Shown: positions 17,699 through 27,329 of the stretch, piece by piece | How the letters are laid out: every line of letters begins with the position of its first letter | Numbering within the stretch: position 1 is the stretch's first letter | Assembly: GCF_003385215.1 (NCBI RefSeq) | Contig: NZ_PQHW01000014.1 | Location: 1-64,000, forward strand | DNA: 64,000 nt | Direction of reading: 5' to 3' | Source: Amycolatopsis thermalba | Lineage (GTDB): Bacteria; Actinomycetota; Actinomycetes; Mycobacteriales; Pseudonocardiaceae | The notes under the pieces: generated by a model | The model's database searches: none | What the model was told of the DNA's origin: nothing | The model's input: only the letters and a program-made list of their open reading frames with translations | Translations under genes and position numbers: made by a program

Positions 17699-20314
17699 AT
17701 GCCGGACTTTGATGGCAGGCCGGACGGCCCCATCCCGGCGGCAGCCGCCAATGCTGGTGGTGCCGAGGCGCGGGCGGACGAGCGCCGCTTCCGGGTCTAC
17801 ACGCTGACCGTCTTCTCGGTCGGCGTGCTCACCGCCGTCGCCGTGTCGCTGTGGCTGCCGTTCCACGGTTCGGCGGAGCTGTGGTGGATCGGCCCGGTGC
17901 TGGCCCTGTCCTTCTTGCTCGCCGAGCAGCTCGGCATCAACGTCGACGTCCGGTCCGGCATCTCCTGGACCATCTCCTTCACCGAGATCCCCCTGGTCAT
18001 CGGCTTCTTCGTGGCGCCGTTCGAGGTCGTCCTCGCGGCCCACCTGGTCGCCGGGATCAGCACGCTCCTGGTCCGCCGCGTCTCCGGGCGCGTGCTCTAC
18101 AACGCCGGCGCGTTCCTGCTGGAGATCACCAGCGCGTTCGCCGTGGCCGGCCTGGTCGAGCGGATCATGGGCACCACCGAGATGACCTGGCCCGCCGCGC
18201 TCGCCGGCACCCTGACCGCGCCGCTGACCAGCACGCTGCTGGCGCTGGCCGCCGTCCGGGTGCTGCGCCGCCGCATGCGCATCGGCACCGCGCTCCGGCT
18301 CACCGGCCGCATCCTGGTCGTCGGGTTCGTCAACGCCTCGGTCGGCCTGAGCGGCTACCTGGTGATCGCCGGCACGGCCAACGCGTGGCCGCTGGTGCTC
18401 GCCGTCTTCGCCGGCCTGTCCGCGCTGTACTGGGCCTACTCCGATCTGCTGCGTGAGCAGCGGGACATGGAGGCGCTCTCCGACGTCAGCCTGATGGTCG
18501 CCCGCTCCGGTCAGCAGGCCGCCGCGCGCCCGGCCAGCGGCGCCGACGACCTCGCGGCCGGGGTGAACGTCAGCGAGTGGCAGACGATCGCCGAGCGCAT
18601 CAAGGACCAGCTCTCCGCCGGCCGCGTGGTGCTGCGGCTGCGCCTGGAACCGACCGCGGACATGCGCGCCGTCGTCGCGGGGGAGCCGATGCCGACGGCG
18701 GACCTGCCCGCCGACGACCCGATGCTGCGCCTGCCCGGCTCGCACGTGCGGCACTTCCGCATCACCGAGGCCAACAGCGACATCGCCGCCGGACTGCTCA
18801 GCCGCGGCGCGCAGGAGGCGCTGGTGGTGCCGCTGCGCAGCGCGAATCAGCTGCTCGGCGTGGTCGAGGCGCACGACCGCCTGTCCCGGTGGCGGGGCTT
18901 CGGCAAGTACGACGTGCAGCTGCTCGGCACCATGGCCAGCCACCTGGCGACCGCGCTGGACAACCGCCGCCTGGTCGCCACCCTGCGCCACGACGCCTAC
19001 CACGACCCGCTGACCGGCCTGCTCAACCGGCCCGGCTTCCGGCAGGTCGCGCGCGAGCCGCTCGCCGAGCACCCCGACTCCGCCGTGCTGCGCATCGACC
19101 TGGACGTGTTCTCCGCGGTCAGCGACGCGCTGGGCTACGCGTGGGCGGACCGGATGGTGGTCGCCGCCGGACGCCGCCTGCGCGACGCCCTCGGCCCCGA
19201 CGTCCCCCTGGCCCGCCTGGAGGGCGCGTCCTTCGCCGCCCTGCTCACCGGGGTGCGCGGCCAGGACGTGCACGACGTGGCCGATCGGCTGCGCGCGCAG
19301 CTGTCCGTGCCCTACCCGGTCGACCGGCTCACGGTCGAGGCCAACGCGATGGTCGGCTACGCCTCGGCGGCCGACGACGACACCCTCGACCACGGCGACG
19401 TGGACGGCCTGCTCCAGCGGGCCGACGTCGCCGTGCGGGCCACCCGCGGCGGCGAAGAGGTCCGTGGGTACGTGCCCAGCATGGGCCAGATCTTCCTGCG
19501 CCGGTTCCAGATGGTCACCCAGTTCCGGCAGGCCATCGAGGAGGGCCAGGTCAGCGTCCACTACCAGCCGAAGGTGTCGCTGCCGAGCAAGCAGGTCCTC
19601 GGCGTGGAGGCGCTGGTGCGCTGGCAGCACCCCGAGTTCGGCCGGCTCGACCCGGACGAGTTCGTGCCCGCGGTCGAGGCCGCCGGCCTGGTCCTGCTGC
19701 TGACCGGGTTCGTGCTGGAGCAGTCGCTGATCCGGGTGCGCAAGTGGATGGACGAGGGGCTGCGGATCTCCGTCGCGGTCAACCTGTCCGTGCGGAACCT
19801 GGCCGACGAGGACTTCCCGGCCAAGGTCGTCGAGGCGCTGCGGAAGTTCGGCGTGCCGCCCGAGCTGCTCACCTTCGAGCTGACCGAGTCCGGGGTGATG
19901 GCCGATCCGCAGAAGGCGCTGCCGATCCTGCGCGAGCTGCACGGGCTGGGCATCGTGCTGGCGGTCGACGACTTCGGCACCGGCTACTCGTCGCTGGCCT
20001 ACCTGCGGCAGCTGCCGGTGGACGAGGTCAAGATCGACAAGAGCTTCGTCCTCGGCATGGGCACCGACCTCGGGGATCTGGCGGTGGTCCGGTCGATCGT
20101 CGAGCTGGGGCATTCGCTGGGGCTGGCGGTCGTCGCCGAGGGCGTCGAGGAGGACGTGGCGCGGGACCAGCTGGAGGCGATGGGCTGCGACGTCGCCCAG
20201 GGGTACCTGATCTCCCGCCCGCTGGCCGAGGACCGCCTGGAGGCCTGGTTGCAGGCCCGCACGGCCCGGTCGACGGGGCGCAAGATGGAGACGGTGCTGA
20301 CGCTCCTGACGTAA
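17699..20314 (+). CDS. Membrane GGDEF-EAL protein with degenerate GGDEF domain (c-di-GMP phosphodiesterase candidate)
   Basis: This 871-residue protein has about eight N-terminal membrane helices (residues ~30-255), a GAF-like linker, a GGDEF domain and an EAL domain. The diguanylate-cyclase signature GGDEF is replaced by EGASF (508-512), so that domain should not make c-di-GMP. The EAL domain keeps its catalytic motifs: EALVRW (E637), NLSVRNL, ELTESG, DDFGTGYSS, KIDKSF and AEGVE. The net activity should be c-di-GMP hydrolysis, perhaps regulated by GTP binding to the inactive GGDEF domain. The ATG at 17699 has a GGAGGT site. No partner gene is adjacent. Confidence 0.93.
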   Translation: MPDFDGRPDGPIPAAAANAGGAEARADERRFRVYTLTVFSVGVLTAVAVSLWLPFHGSAELWWIGPVLALSFLLAEQLGINVDVRSGISWTISFTEIPLVIGFFVAPFEVVLAAHLVAGISTLLVRRVSGRVLYNAGAFLLEITSAFAVAGLVERIMGTTEMTWPAALAGTLTAPLTSTLLALAAVRVLRRRMRIGTALRLTGRILVVGFVNASVGLSGYLVIAGTANAWPLVLAVFAGLSALYWAYSDLLREQRDMEALSDVSLMVARSGQQAAARPASGADDLAAGVNVSEWQTIAERIKDQLSAGRVVLRLRLEPTADMRAVVAGEPMPTADLPADDPMLRLPGSHVRHFRITEANSDIAAGLLSRGAQEALVVPLRSANQLLGVVEAHDRLSRWRGFGKYDVQLLGTMASHLATALDNRRLVATLRHDAYHDPLTGLLNRPGFRQVAREPLAEHPDSAVLRIDLDVFSAVSDALGYAWADRMVVAAGRRLRDALGPDVPLARLEGASFAALLTGVRGQDVHDVADRLRAQLSVPYPVDRLTVEANAMVGYASAADDDTLDHGDVDGLLQRADVAVRATRGGEEVRGYVPSMGQIFLRRFQMVTQFRQAIEEGQVSVHYQPKVSLPSKQVLGVEALVRWQHPEFGRLDPDEFVPAVEAAGLVLLLTGFVLEQSLIRVRKWMDEGLRISVAVNLSVRNLADEDFPAKVVEALRKFGVPPELLTFELTESGVMADPQKALPILRELHGLGIVLAVDDFGTGYSSLAYLRQLPVDEVKIDKSFVLGMGTDLGDLAVVRSIVELGHSLGLAVVAEGVEEDVARDQLEAMGCDVAQGYLISRPLAEDRLEAWLQARTARSTGRKMETVLTLLT

Positions 20315-20390
20315 AAGGGACCCCCCTGCACGGGCCCTCCGGCCGGGGATGTAATCTCTTCGAGGCTTCAACGTTCAGACGTTGGAACTC

Positions 20391-20463
20391 GCCCCAATAG
20401 CTCAGTCGGCAGAGCGTCTCCATGGTAAGGAGAAGGTCTACGGTTCGATTCCGTATTGGGGCT
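20391..20463 (+). tRNA. tRNA-Thr (anticodon GGT)
   Basis: A full cloverleaf folds: acceptor gccccaa/ttggggc, D stem gctc/gagc, anticodon stem tctcc/ggaga with loop atggtaa (GGT, reads ACC/ACT), and T arm tacgg/ccgta. No CCA is encoded. It is followed by tRNA-Met and rpmG, the order known from mycobacteria. Confidence 0.97.
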
Positions 20464-20516
20464 CGGTGGTCAGCAGGACGCCCTCGCTTCGGCGGGGGAG
20501 CCTGACGGCCGGTCAA

Positions 20517-20589
20517 GGCGGTGTAGCTCAGTCGGTAGAGCAAGCGGCTCATAATCGCTGTGTCGCCGGTTCAAGTCCGGCCACCGCTA
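20517..20589 (+). tRNA. tRNA-Met (anticodon CAT, elongator type)
   Basis: The cloverleaf has acceptor ggcggtg/caccgct (first pair G-U), D stem gctc/gagc, anticodon stem agcgg/tcgct with loop ctcataa, and T arm gccgg/ccggc. It lacks the three G-C pairs of an initiator anticodon stem, so it is the elongator. A tRNA-Ile(k2C) with a CAT anticodon cannot be fully excluded. Confidence 0.93.
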
Positions 20590-20648
20590 CGCGGATGGGC
20601 GAGCTATGCTCACAGACTGCGTGAGCCGAGTCCGCTTCGCCATTGCAT

Positions 20649-20699
20649 CGGGGGTCGGACCCCCGGACCCCCGCCAGGGGGCAAGCCCCCTGGACCCCC
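20649..20699. repeat. GC-only hairpin cluster upstream of rpmG
   Basis: ccaggggg/ccccctgg (20674-20681 with 20686-20693, loop caag) is preceded by a ggggtcggacccc palindrome and flanked by ggaccccc copies. Such G/C blocks are frequent in actinomycete intergenic DNA. It lies between tRNA-Met and rpmG and may act as a terminator of the tRNA transcript. Confidence 0.5.
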
Positions 20700-20765
20700 A
20701 CGTCGGGTGACCTGGCAGGTTGAGGTCGCCGGTGGGGGGTTCGTTGTGTAGAGAAAGGCTTTGCT

Positions 20766-20930
20766 GTGGCTGCCACCGACGTGCGACCGAAGATCACGCT
20801 GGCGTGCGAGGTCTGCAAGCACCGCAACTACATCACCAAGAAGAACCGGCGCAACGACCCGGATCGCCTGGAGATGAAGAAGTTCTGCCCGAACTGCGGT
20901 ACGCACCGGGTTCACAAGGAAACCCGCTGA
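20766..20930 (+). CDS. rpmG: 50S ribosomal protein L33, zinc-binding form
   Basis: This 54-residue protein ([20 protein letters not shown]...) starts at GTG 20766 with GAGAAAGG upstream. The two CxxC pairs (C14/C17 and C42/C45) form the zinc ribbon of the 'C+' L33 paralogue. The sequence ends HKETR, typical of the family. The position after tRNA-Thr and tRNA-Met and before hadA matches the mycobacterial rpmG2 locus. A hairpin terminator follows. Confidence 0.96.
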   Translation: MAATDVRPKITLACEVCKHRNYITKKNRRNDPDRLEMKKFCPNCGTHRVHKETR

Positions 20931-20950
20931 CGCCAGCACCCAGGTTTCGA

Positions 20951-20985
20951 CGAAGGCCGCCCCGGTCCCCCCGGAGCGGCCTTCG
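20951..20985 (+). terminator. rpmG terminator
   Basis: A perfect 10-bp outer stem (20951-20960 with 20976-20985) encloses a further G/C-rich inner pairing. It is followed by tgctttcc and lies 20 nt after the L33 stop. Confidence 0.7.
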
Positions 20986-21271
20986 TGCTTTCCGGGCCCC
21001 TCGCCAGGATCGTGATCCCGGCCACCACGTCGACCCCGACCGCGGCCCGGGCTGCCCACGCCGGGATCACGGGCCGTTCCGCGAGGTAGCCGAGCGCCGC
21101 CCCGCCGGCATGTCATCCCGGCTGGTCAACCTGCGCCTACGCCGTCCCGGACGGCGCGGCAGCGGCCGAGCCAGTCACCGGCGGACGTCACGCCGTCCGA
21201 GCTGTGCCACCCGCTCGGCGAGGCCGCCAGACGGGCTCTGTGCGCGCTCGCCCGGTAGGTAGGCTGCGCGG
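20986..21271. other. Gap between rpmG terminator and hadA
   Basis: About 290 nt with no supported gene on either strand; open frames here lack ribosome sites and family features. A TAGGCT six nt before the hadA GTG could be a -10 for a leaderless message. Confidence 0.5.
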
Positions 21272-21721
21272 GTGCCTTTGGACCCCTCGTTCGTCGGGCG
21301 GACGTATCCGCCGGACTCCACGTACGAAGTCGGCCGCGAGAAGATCCGCGAGTTCGCCGCCGCGATCGGCGACGCCAACCCGCTCTACACCGACGCGGAG
21401 GCGGCCCGCGCGGCCGGCTACCCGGACGTCATCGCGCCGCCCACCTTCCTCACGGTGATCAACCTCGACGCGATCAACGCGATCGCCGAGGACCCCGAAC
21501 TCGGGCTGGACTACAGCCGGATGGTGCACGGCGACCAGGCGTTCAGCTACACGCGCCCGGTGCACGCGGGCGACCGGCTCCGCATCACCACGACGGTCGA
21601 GGACATCATGGCCCGCGCCGGCAACGACTTCCTCACCGTGCGCGGCGAGGTCGTCGACGCCGACGGTCAGCTGGTGTGCACGACGCGGGCGCAGCTCGTC
21701 GTGCGGGGAGAGGGGGCCTGA
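21272..21721 (+). CDS. hadA: HadA-like (3R)-hydroxyacyl-ACP dehydratase subunit (MaoC/FAS1-type dehydratase N domain)
   Basis: This 149-residue single-hot-dog protein starts GTG (MPLDPSFVGRTYPP). It has the YEVGREKIREFAAAIGD opening and the APPTFLTV segment of the UPF0336/HadA family. HadA subunits are the substrate-channel partners of HadB in type II fatty acid elongation. Its stop and the hadB start share one base (TGATG), so the subunits are made together. In mycobacteria the complex dehydrates mycolate precursors. The presumed host family lacks mycolic acids, so the natural substrate is probably another long acyl chain. Confidence 0.88.
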   Translation: MPLDPSFVGRTYPPDSTYEVGREKIREFAAAIGDANPLYTDAEAARAAGYPDVIAPPTFLTVINLDAINAIAEDPELGLDYSRMVHGDQAFSYTRPVHAGDRLRITTTVEDIMARAGNDFLTVRGEVVDADGQLVCTTRAQLVVRGEGA

Positions 21722-22116
21722 TGGCGTACGAGAAGGGCACCGAGCTGCCGCCGCTGCAGGTGCACGTCACACGCGACCAGCTGGTCCGGTACGCGGGCGC
21801 GTCACTGGACTTCAACCCGATCCACTGGAACGAGCGGTTCGCCAAGGAGGTCGGGCTCCCGGACGTGATCGCGCACGGGATGCTGACCATGGCCCTGGGC
21901 GGCCGGCTCGTGACGGACTGGCTCGGCGACCCGGGGAAGCTGGTCGAGTACAGCGTGCGCTTCACTCGGCCGGTCGTGGTCTCGCCGGAGGGTGCGGACG
22001 TCGAGTTCACCGGCAAGGTCGCCGAGGTCCGCGAGGACGGCTCGGCGCGCGTGGACATCACGGCGAAGTTCGACGGCAAGACGGTGCTCGGGAAGGCCCA
22101 GGCCGTCGTCCACTGA
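21721..22116 (+). CDS. hadB: HadB-like (3R)-hydroxyacyl-ACP dehydratase subunit (MaoC family)
   Basis: This 131-residue hot-dog protein has the catalytic hydratase-2 motif: YAGASLDFNPIHWNERFAKEVGLPDVIAHGM contains the Asp and His that activate water. It is the catalytic partner of the upstream HadA-like subunit. The ATG at 21721 overlaps the hadA stop. No hadC follows; a toxin-antitoxin pair does, so only the HadAB complex is encoded here. Confidence 0.88.
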   Translation: MAYEKGTELPPLQVHVTRDQLVRYAGASLDFNPIHWNERFAKEVGLPDVIAHGMLTMALGGRLVTDWLGDPGKLVEYSVRFTRPVVVSPEGADVEFTGKVAEVREDGSARVDITAKFDGKTVLGKAQAVVH

Positions 22117-22139
22117 CGACAGGTTGCATCCCAAACTGG

Positions 22140-22152
22140 TACCGTAGTGGTA
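22140..22152 (+). promoter_or_regulatory. Putative autoregulatory operator / leaderless promoter of the TA pair
   Basis: TACC-gtagt-GGTA is an inverted repeat touching the antitoxin ATG. TACCGT within it fits a TANNNT -10 box spaced six nt from the start codon, as in leaderless actinobacterial genes. Antitoxin binding here would block its own promoter (inference). Confidence 0.5.
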
Positions 22153-22379
22153 TGACGAAGCAGATCGCCGTTCGTCTCCCGGACGACCTGGTGTCCTTCA
22201 TCGACCACGTGGTGGAGGAGGGCGGCGCCGCGAGCCGCGCCGAGCTGGTGTTCCGCGCCCTGGAGCGGGAACGCCGCCGGCTGATCGCGGAACGCGACAT
22301 CGCCCTGCTGACGGGCGGCGTGCCGGACGATCTCGCCGGGATCGAGGAGCACGCCGCCCCGTTGGACGACCTGGACTGA
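22152..22379 (+). CDS. Ribbon-helix-helix antitoxin (MazE/CopG-like)
   Basis: This 75-residue protein has the N-terminal ribbon-helix-helix pattern IAVRLPDDLVSFIDHVVEEGGAASRAELVFRALERE, a DNA-binding dimer fold. The acidic C-terminal tail (GGVPDDLAGIEEHAAPLDDLD) is of the kind that covers the toxin site. Its stop shares a base with the toxin ATG (TGATG). There is no upstream ribosome site, and the message is probably leaderless. Confidence 0.9.
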   Translation: MTKQIAVRLPDDLVSFIDHVVEEGGAASRAELVFRALERERRRLIAERDIALLTGGVPDDLAGIEEHAAPLDDLD

Positions 22380-22678
22380 TGCGCCCGATCCACACGGCCC
22401 GGCTCGACAAGGTGCGGCCGGTGCTGGTGCTGACGCGGGAGCTGATCCGCCCGCACCTGACGCGCGTCACGATCGCGCCGATCACGAGCACGATCCGCGG
22501 CCTGTCCACCGAGGTGCGGGTGGGCAGCCGCAACGGCCTGTCCCACGACAGCGTCGTGAGCTGCGACAACATCCAGACCATCCGGAAGTCCGCGCTGGGC
22601 AAGCAGATCGGCTACCTGATGCCGGACCAGGAGCACGAGCTGACGGAAGCGATCCGCCTGGCCTTCGACCTGGAGTAG
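22379..22678 (+). CDS. MazF/PemK-family mRNA interferase toxin
   Basis: This 99-residue protein has the compact PemK barrel signatures RPVLVLTRE, VTIAPITSTIRGLSTEV, NGLSHDSVVSCDNIQTI and the terminal AIRLAFDLE. Family members cut RNA at short specific sequences and halt translation. It starts at the first residues of the fold (MRPIHTARLDKVRPVL) and lacks the usual R-G-E/D-V-W beginning. That could lower activity or only reflect a divergent subfamily. It is paired with the antitoxin and inserted between hadB and the SGNH hydrolase. Confidence 0.9.
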   Translation: MRPIHTARLDKVRPVLVLTRELIRPHLTRVTIAPITSTIRGLSTEVRVGSRNGLSHDSVVSCDNIQTIRKSALGKQIGYLMPDQEHELTEAIRLAFDLE

Positions 22679-22713
22679 CGCGCACAGCGCGGCTTTGAAC
22701 CAACCCGAGCTGG

Positions 22714-22854
22714 GTGGTCATCCCGTCGCCTGACACGCAACGATCACTTTGAGCCAGGCCCGCAACCCAGGCCGCCAACCGCCGCCCGACAACGCAACCT
22801 TGCGGGCCTGGCTCAAAGTGATATGCACAAACCGGAAGGCGACGGGATGACCAC
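22714..22854. repeat. Two-tier perfect inverted repeat after the toxin gene
   Basis: Outer arms 22714-22730 and 22838-22854 are perfectly complementary over 17 nt (gtggtcatcccgtcgcc). Inner arms 22743-22765 and 22800-22822 are perfectly complementary over 23 nt. They are separated by unpaired segments of 12 and 15 nt, with a 34-nt loop. The element lies between the convergent toxin and SGNH-hydrolase genes. No open frame is supported inside it. It has the same architecture as the element at 670-789 but a different sequence. Confidence 0.85.
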
Positions 22855-22975
22855 ACAGCGACCACCTCGCCAAGGTGAGACGAGGCACCCCTTGGTCATC
22901 CCGGAGCCTGCCCGTCCGGCGAGGACATCCCTTGATCCCTGGAGCCGCACGAACCCCGGCGACGTGCCCACCGCG

Positions 22976-23881
22976 TCAATCCACCAGCTCCAGCACCACG
23001 TCGGCCATCCCGCGCTCCCCGACCGCGTTGGGGTGCAGCTCCATCGCCGGTGAGGACGGCACCACGTCCTCGACCCACTTCACCCGCGCCTTGGCGCACA
23101 TGTCCTTCCCCTTGGACGGCGTCGCCGTGTCCGCGTACCCCGCCTGGTTCGCCTTGGCTTCGGTGGCCAGCATCGTGTTCAGCCGCGCCAGCGACGTCCG
23201 CAGGTAGGCCACGTCCTCCGGCCCGATGGGCAGGAACGGCCAGCACCCGTTCCCGTCCGGCAGCGCCGTCGGGTACCCGACCACGATCACCCGCGCCCGC
23301 GGCGCCCGCTGGTGGATCTCGGTCAGCGCGGCGCGGATCTTCGGCGCCGTCGCGGCGATCCGCTCCGCCAGCTGGTCCCGTCCGCCCGCGGTCAGCCGCG
23401 GCTTGCACAGCGACACCGTCCGGTTGGTCGTCAGGCAGTCCCGCGCGAGGCTCACCAGCCCGACGTCGTTGCCGCCCATCCCGAGCGTGACCAGCGTCGT
23501 GTCGGGGGTGACCGCGTCCAGCTGCGGCGGGTTGACCCCGTCCGGCGTGGTCTGCGGCTCGGTCAGGTGCTGGGTGGTCGCCCCGCCGCAGCTCACGTCG
23601 GCGAACGACACCGGCCGCAGCTCGGCGGCGACGAGGTGCGGGTAGTTGTTGTTCGAGCGCGCGCAGCCCGGCGACGTGCCCGCGGGCGCCCCGATGCGCG
23701 GCGCCGACGTGTAGGAGTCGCCCAGCGCGACGTACCGGCCGGTGCCCGGGCCGATCACCGAGCCCGGCGGTTTCGGCGGCTCGGCCGATTCGCCCCGGTC
23801 GCCGCGCCAGTACACGACACCGGCCGTCACCGCGCCCACGAGCGCGGCCACCACCACCCCGATCAGTACCTTCTTCCCCAC
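22976..23881 (-). CDS. Secreted or membrane-anchored SGNH/GDSL hydrolase
   Basis: This 301-residue protein starts with a short Lys-rich end and one hydrophobic helix (residues 5-24), an anchor or signal. The SGNH esterase/lipase fold follows, with the catalytic Ser56 in ALGDSYTS, the oxyanion residues Gly (SCGG) and Asn (MGGND), and the Asp/His region with His283 in HPNAVGE. Several Cys suggest disulfides outside the cell. Such enzymes deacylate lipids or polysaccharides. The gene is minus-strand, downstream of the aspartate aminotransferase but separated from it by a terminator. Confidence 0.92.
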   Translation of the reverse strand: MGKKVLIGVVVAALVGAVTAGVVYWRGDRGESAEPPKPPGSVIGPGTGRYVALGDSYTSAPRIGAPAGTSPGCARSNNNYPHLVAAELRPVSFADVSCGGATTQHLTEPQTTPDGVNPPQLDAVTPDTTLVTLGMGGNDVGLVSLARDCLTTNRTVSLCKPRLTAGGRDQLAERIAATAPKIRAALTEIHQRAPRARVIVVGYPTALPDGNGCWPFLPIGPEDVAYLRTSLARLNTMLATEAKANQAGYADTATPSKGKDMCAKARVKWVEDVVPSSPAMELHPNAVGERGMADVVLELVD

Positions 23882-23904
23882 CCGCTCCGGCTACCCCGAA
23901 AACG

Positions 23905-23943
23905 CCGAAGCGCCACTTCCGGCATGCGGAAGTGGCGCTTCGG
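23905..23943 (-). terminator. Terminator of the aminotransferase gene
   Basis: A perfect 17-bp stem (23905-23921 with 23927-23943, loop of 5) lies 14 nt after the aminotransferase stop; on the minus strand it is followed by ttttc. Confidence 0.85.
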
Positions 23944-23957
23944 GTAACCGGATCGGG

Positions 23958-25184
23958 TTACTTCGCCTCGGACAGCAGGGCGGCGATCCGCTGCACGCCC
24001 TCCACCAGATCGGACTCGGCCAGCGCGTAGGAGAACCGGAAGTAGCCCGGCGTCCCGAACGCCTCACCCGGCACCGCGGCCACGTCGGCCTCGCGCAGCA
24101 TCAGGTCGGCCAGCTCCAGCGTGTCGGACGGCTTCTCGCCGCGGATCTCCTTGCCCAGGAGCTCCTTGAACGACGGGTACGCGTAGAACGCGCCCTCCGG
24201 CGTCGGGCAGGTCACGCCCGGGATCTCCGACAGCAGCGAGACGATCTTCTTCCGGCGCGCGTCGAACGCGGCGCGCATCTCGGCGACCACGTCCAGCGGC
24301 CCCGCGATGGCGGCCAGCGCGGCCCGCTGCGCGATGTTCGACACGTTGCCGCACAGGTGCGACTGGTAGCCGGTCGCGGCCTTGATCACGTCCTTGGGGC
24401 CGGCGATCCAGCCGACCCGCCAGCCGGTCATCGAGTAGGTCTTCGCGACGCCGTTGAGGATCAGCGTCTGGTCGGCCAGCTCGGGCACCACGACCGGCAT
24501 CGAGTGGTTCTCGGCGCCGTCGTAGGTCAGGTGCTCGTAGATCTCGTCGGTGATCACCCAGATGCCGTGCTCGTAGGCCCACTTGCCGATGGCCTCGATC
24601 TGCTCCCGGGTGTAGACCGCGCCGGTCGGGTTGGACGGCGAGTTGAACAGCAGCACCTTCGTGCGGTCGGTGCGCGCGGCCTCCAGCTGCTCGACGGTGA
24701 CCCGGTACCCGGTCGACTCGTCGGCGGTGACCTGCACCGGCACGCCGCCGGCCAGCTTGATCGACTCGGGGTAGGTGGTCCAGTACGGCGCCAGCAGCAG
24801 GACCTCGTCGCCCGGGTCGCACAGCGTGGCGAACGCGGAGTAGACGGCCTGCTTGCCGCCGTTGGTGACCAGCACCTGGCTGGGCTCGATGGTGAAGCCG
24901 GAGTCCCGCAGCGTCTTCGCCGCGATGGCCTCCTTCAGCTCGGGCAGGCCGCCGGCCGCGGTGTACCCGTGGTTGGCCCGGTCGTGGACGGCCTTCGCGG
25001 CCGCCTCGACGACGTAGTCGGGGGTGGGGAAGTCCGGCTGCCCCGCACCGAAGCCGATCACCGGGCGGCCCTGCGCCTTCAGCTCCTTCGCCTTCGCGTC
25101 GACGGCGAGGGTGGCCGACGGCGTGATGCCGGCGATGCGGGCCGAGATGCGGGAGCCAGTGGTGACGGTTGCGGGTGCGCTCAT
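23958..25184 (-). CDS. aspC: Aspartate/aromatic-type class I aminotransferase
   Basis: This 408-residue PLP enzyme transfers an amino group between aspartate (or a related amino acid) and 2-oxoglutarate. Hallmarks are the [12 protein letters not shown]-terminal substrate segment, [11 protein letters not shown], the PLP-phosphate region and the Schiff-base Lys248 in [15 protein letters not shown], and the C-terminal RFSYA with the carboxylate-binding Arg. The same gene is a conserved neighbour of tRNA-Trp-secE in streptomycetes. The ATG at 25184 was chosen; an ATG three codons earlier is possible and neither has a clear ribosome site. The gene diverges from tRNA-Trp. Confidence 0.92.
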   Translation of the reverse strand: MSAPATVTTGSRISARIAGITPSATLAVDAKAKELKAQGRPVIGFGAGQPDFPTPDYVVEAAAKAVHDRANHGYTAAGGLPELKEAIAAKTLRDSGFTIEPSQVLVTNGGKQAVYSAFATLCDPGDEVLLLAPYWTTYPESIKLAGGVPVQVTADESTGYRVTVEQLEAARTDRTKVLLFNSPSNPTGAVYTREQIEAIGKWAYEHGIWVITDEIYEHLTYDGAENHSMPVVVPELADQTLILNGVAKTYSMTGWRVGWIAGPKDVIKAATGYQSHLCGNVSNIAQRAALAAIAGPLDVVAEMRAAFDARRKKIVSLLSEIPGVTCPTPEGAFYAYPSFKELLGKEIRGEKPSDTLELADLMLREADVAAVPGEAFGTPGYFRFSYALAESDLVEGVQRIAALLSEAK

Positions 25185-25229
25185 GACCCACATCGTCGCA
25201 CGTCCGGTGTGTCCAGAAGCACGCGGGAG

Positions 25230-25279
25230 GCCCTTCGCGGCCCCTCGGTTGCGGGCCCGCGAAGGGCTTGCCGTAGACT
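25230..25279 (+). promoter_or_regulatory. Inverted repeat and probable promoter for tRNA-Trp-secE-nusG
   Basis: An 11-bp inverted repeat (25230-25240 with 25257-25267) overlaps a candidate promoter TTGCGG (25249-25254), 19-nt spacer, TAGACT (25274-25279). TAGACT also appears as a -10 upstream of rpoB. The start of transcription would lie ~80 nt before the tRNA. Confidence 0.45.
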
Positions 25280-25363
25280 TCCGAACTTGGAACGTCCGGC
25301 GCTTGACCCCGCAGGGCATGCGGGGAGGGTCAAGGGCGTCCAGCGAGCGGCTCGATTGCTCGA

Positions 25364-25436
<73 letters not shown>

Positions 25437-25469
25437 CGTCGATGTAGGTGCCTTAGCGGAGGAGTGGTC

Positions 25470-26808
<1,339 letters not shown>

Positions 26809-26885
26809 CGACCCAGTACACTGGATCGTTGGCCCTCGCGCGCAGGCAGGCGCGCGGGGTACTCGGTACTGAATAGGAACTAGGA

Positions 26886-27317
26886 ATGCCACCCAAGAAG
26901 AAGAAGCTTGCAGCGATCATCAAGCTGCAGATTCAGGCGGGTGCCGCGAACCCGGCTCCGCCGGTCGGCCCCGCGCTGGGTCAGCACGGCGTCAACATCA
27001 TGGAGTTCTGCAAGGCCTACAACGCCGCGACCGAGTCGCAGCGCGGCAACGTGGTGCCGGTCGAGATCTCCGTGTACGAAGACCGGTCGTTCGACTTCAA
27101 GCTGAAGACGCCGCCGGCCGCGAAGCTGCTGCTGAAGGCCGCGGGCATCGACAAGGGCTCGGCCGAGCCGCACAAGACCAAGGTCGCCAAGGTGACCTGG
27201 GACCAGGTGCGCGAGATCGCCGAGACCAAGAAGTCGGACCTGAACGCCAACGACGTCGAGCAGGCGGCGAAGATCATCGCCGGTACCGCCCGGTCGATGG
27301 GCATCACGGTCGAGTAA
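26886..27317 (+). CDS. rplK: 50S ribosomal protein L11
   Basis: This 143-residue protein has the N-terminal domain motif [28 protein letters not shown], the thiostrepton-site prolines, and the rRNA-binding C-terminal domain ending [14 protein letters not shown]. It forms the GTPase-associated stalk base with 23S rRNA. An upstream hairpin (cgcgcgc/gcgcgcg around 26837-26857) lies in the leader. Its last 25 codons are repeated, damaged, just downstream. Confidence 0.98.
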   Translation: MPPKKKKLAAIIKLQIQAGAANPAPPVGPALGQHGVNIMEFCKAYNAATESQRGNVVPVEISVYEDRSFDFKLKTPPAAKLLLKAAGIDKGSAEPHKTKVAKVTWDQVREIAETKKSDLNANDVEQAAKIIAGTARSMGITVE

Positions 27318-27329
27318 TTCCCGCACCGC

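Noticed and set aside
26865-26876. cggtactgaat shared between the rplK leader and the inverted units of the 21-bp minisatellite
   Set aside because: Only 11 nt are shared with no surrounding similarity; treated as coincidence.
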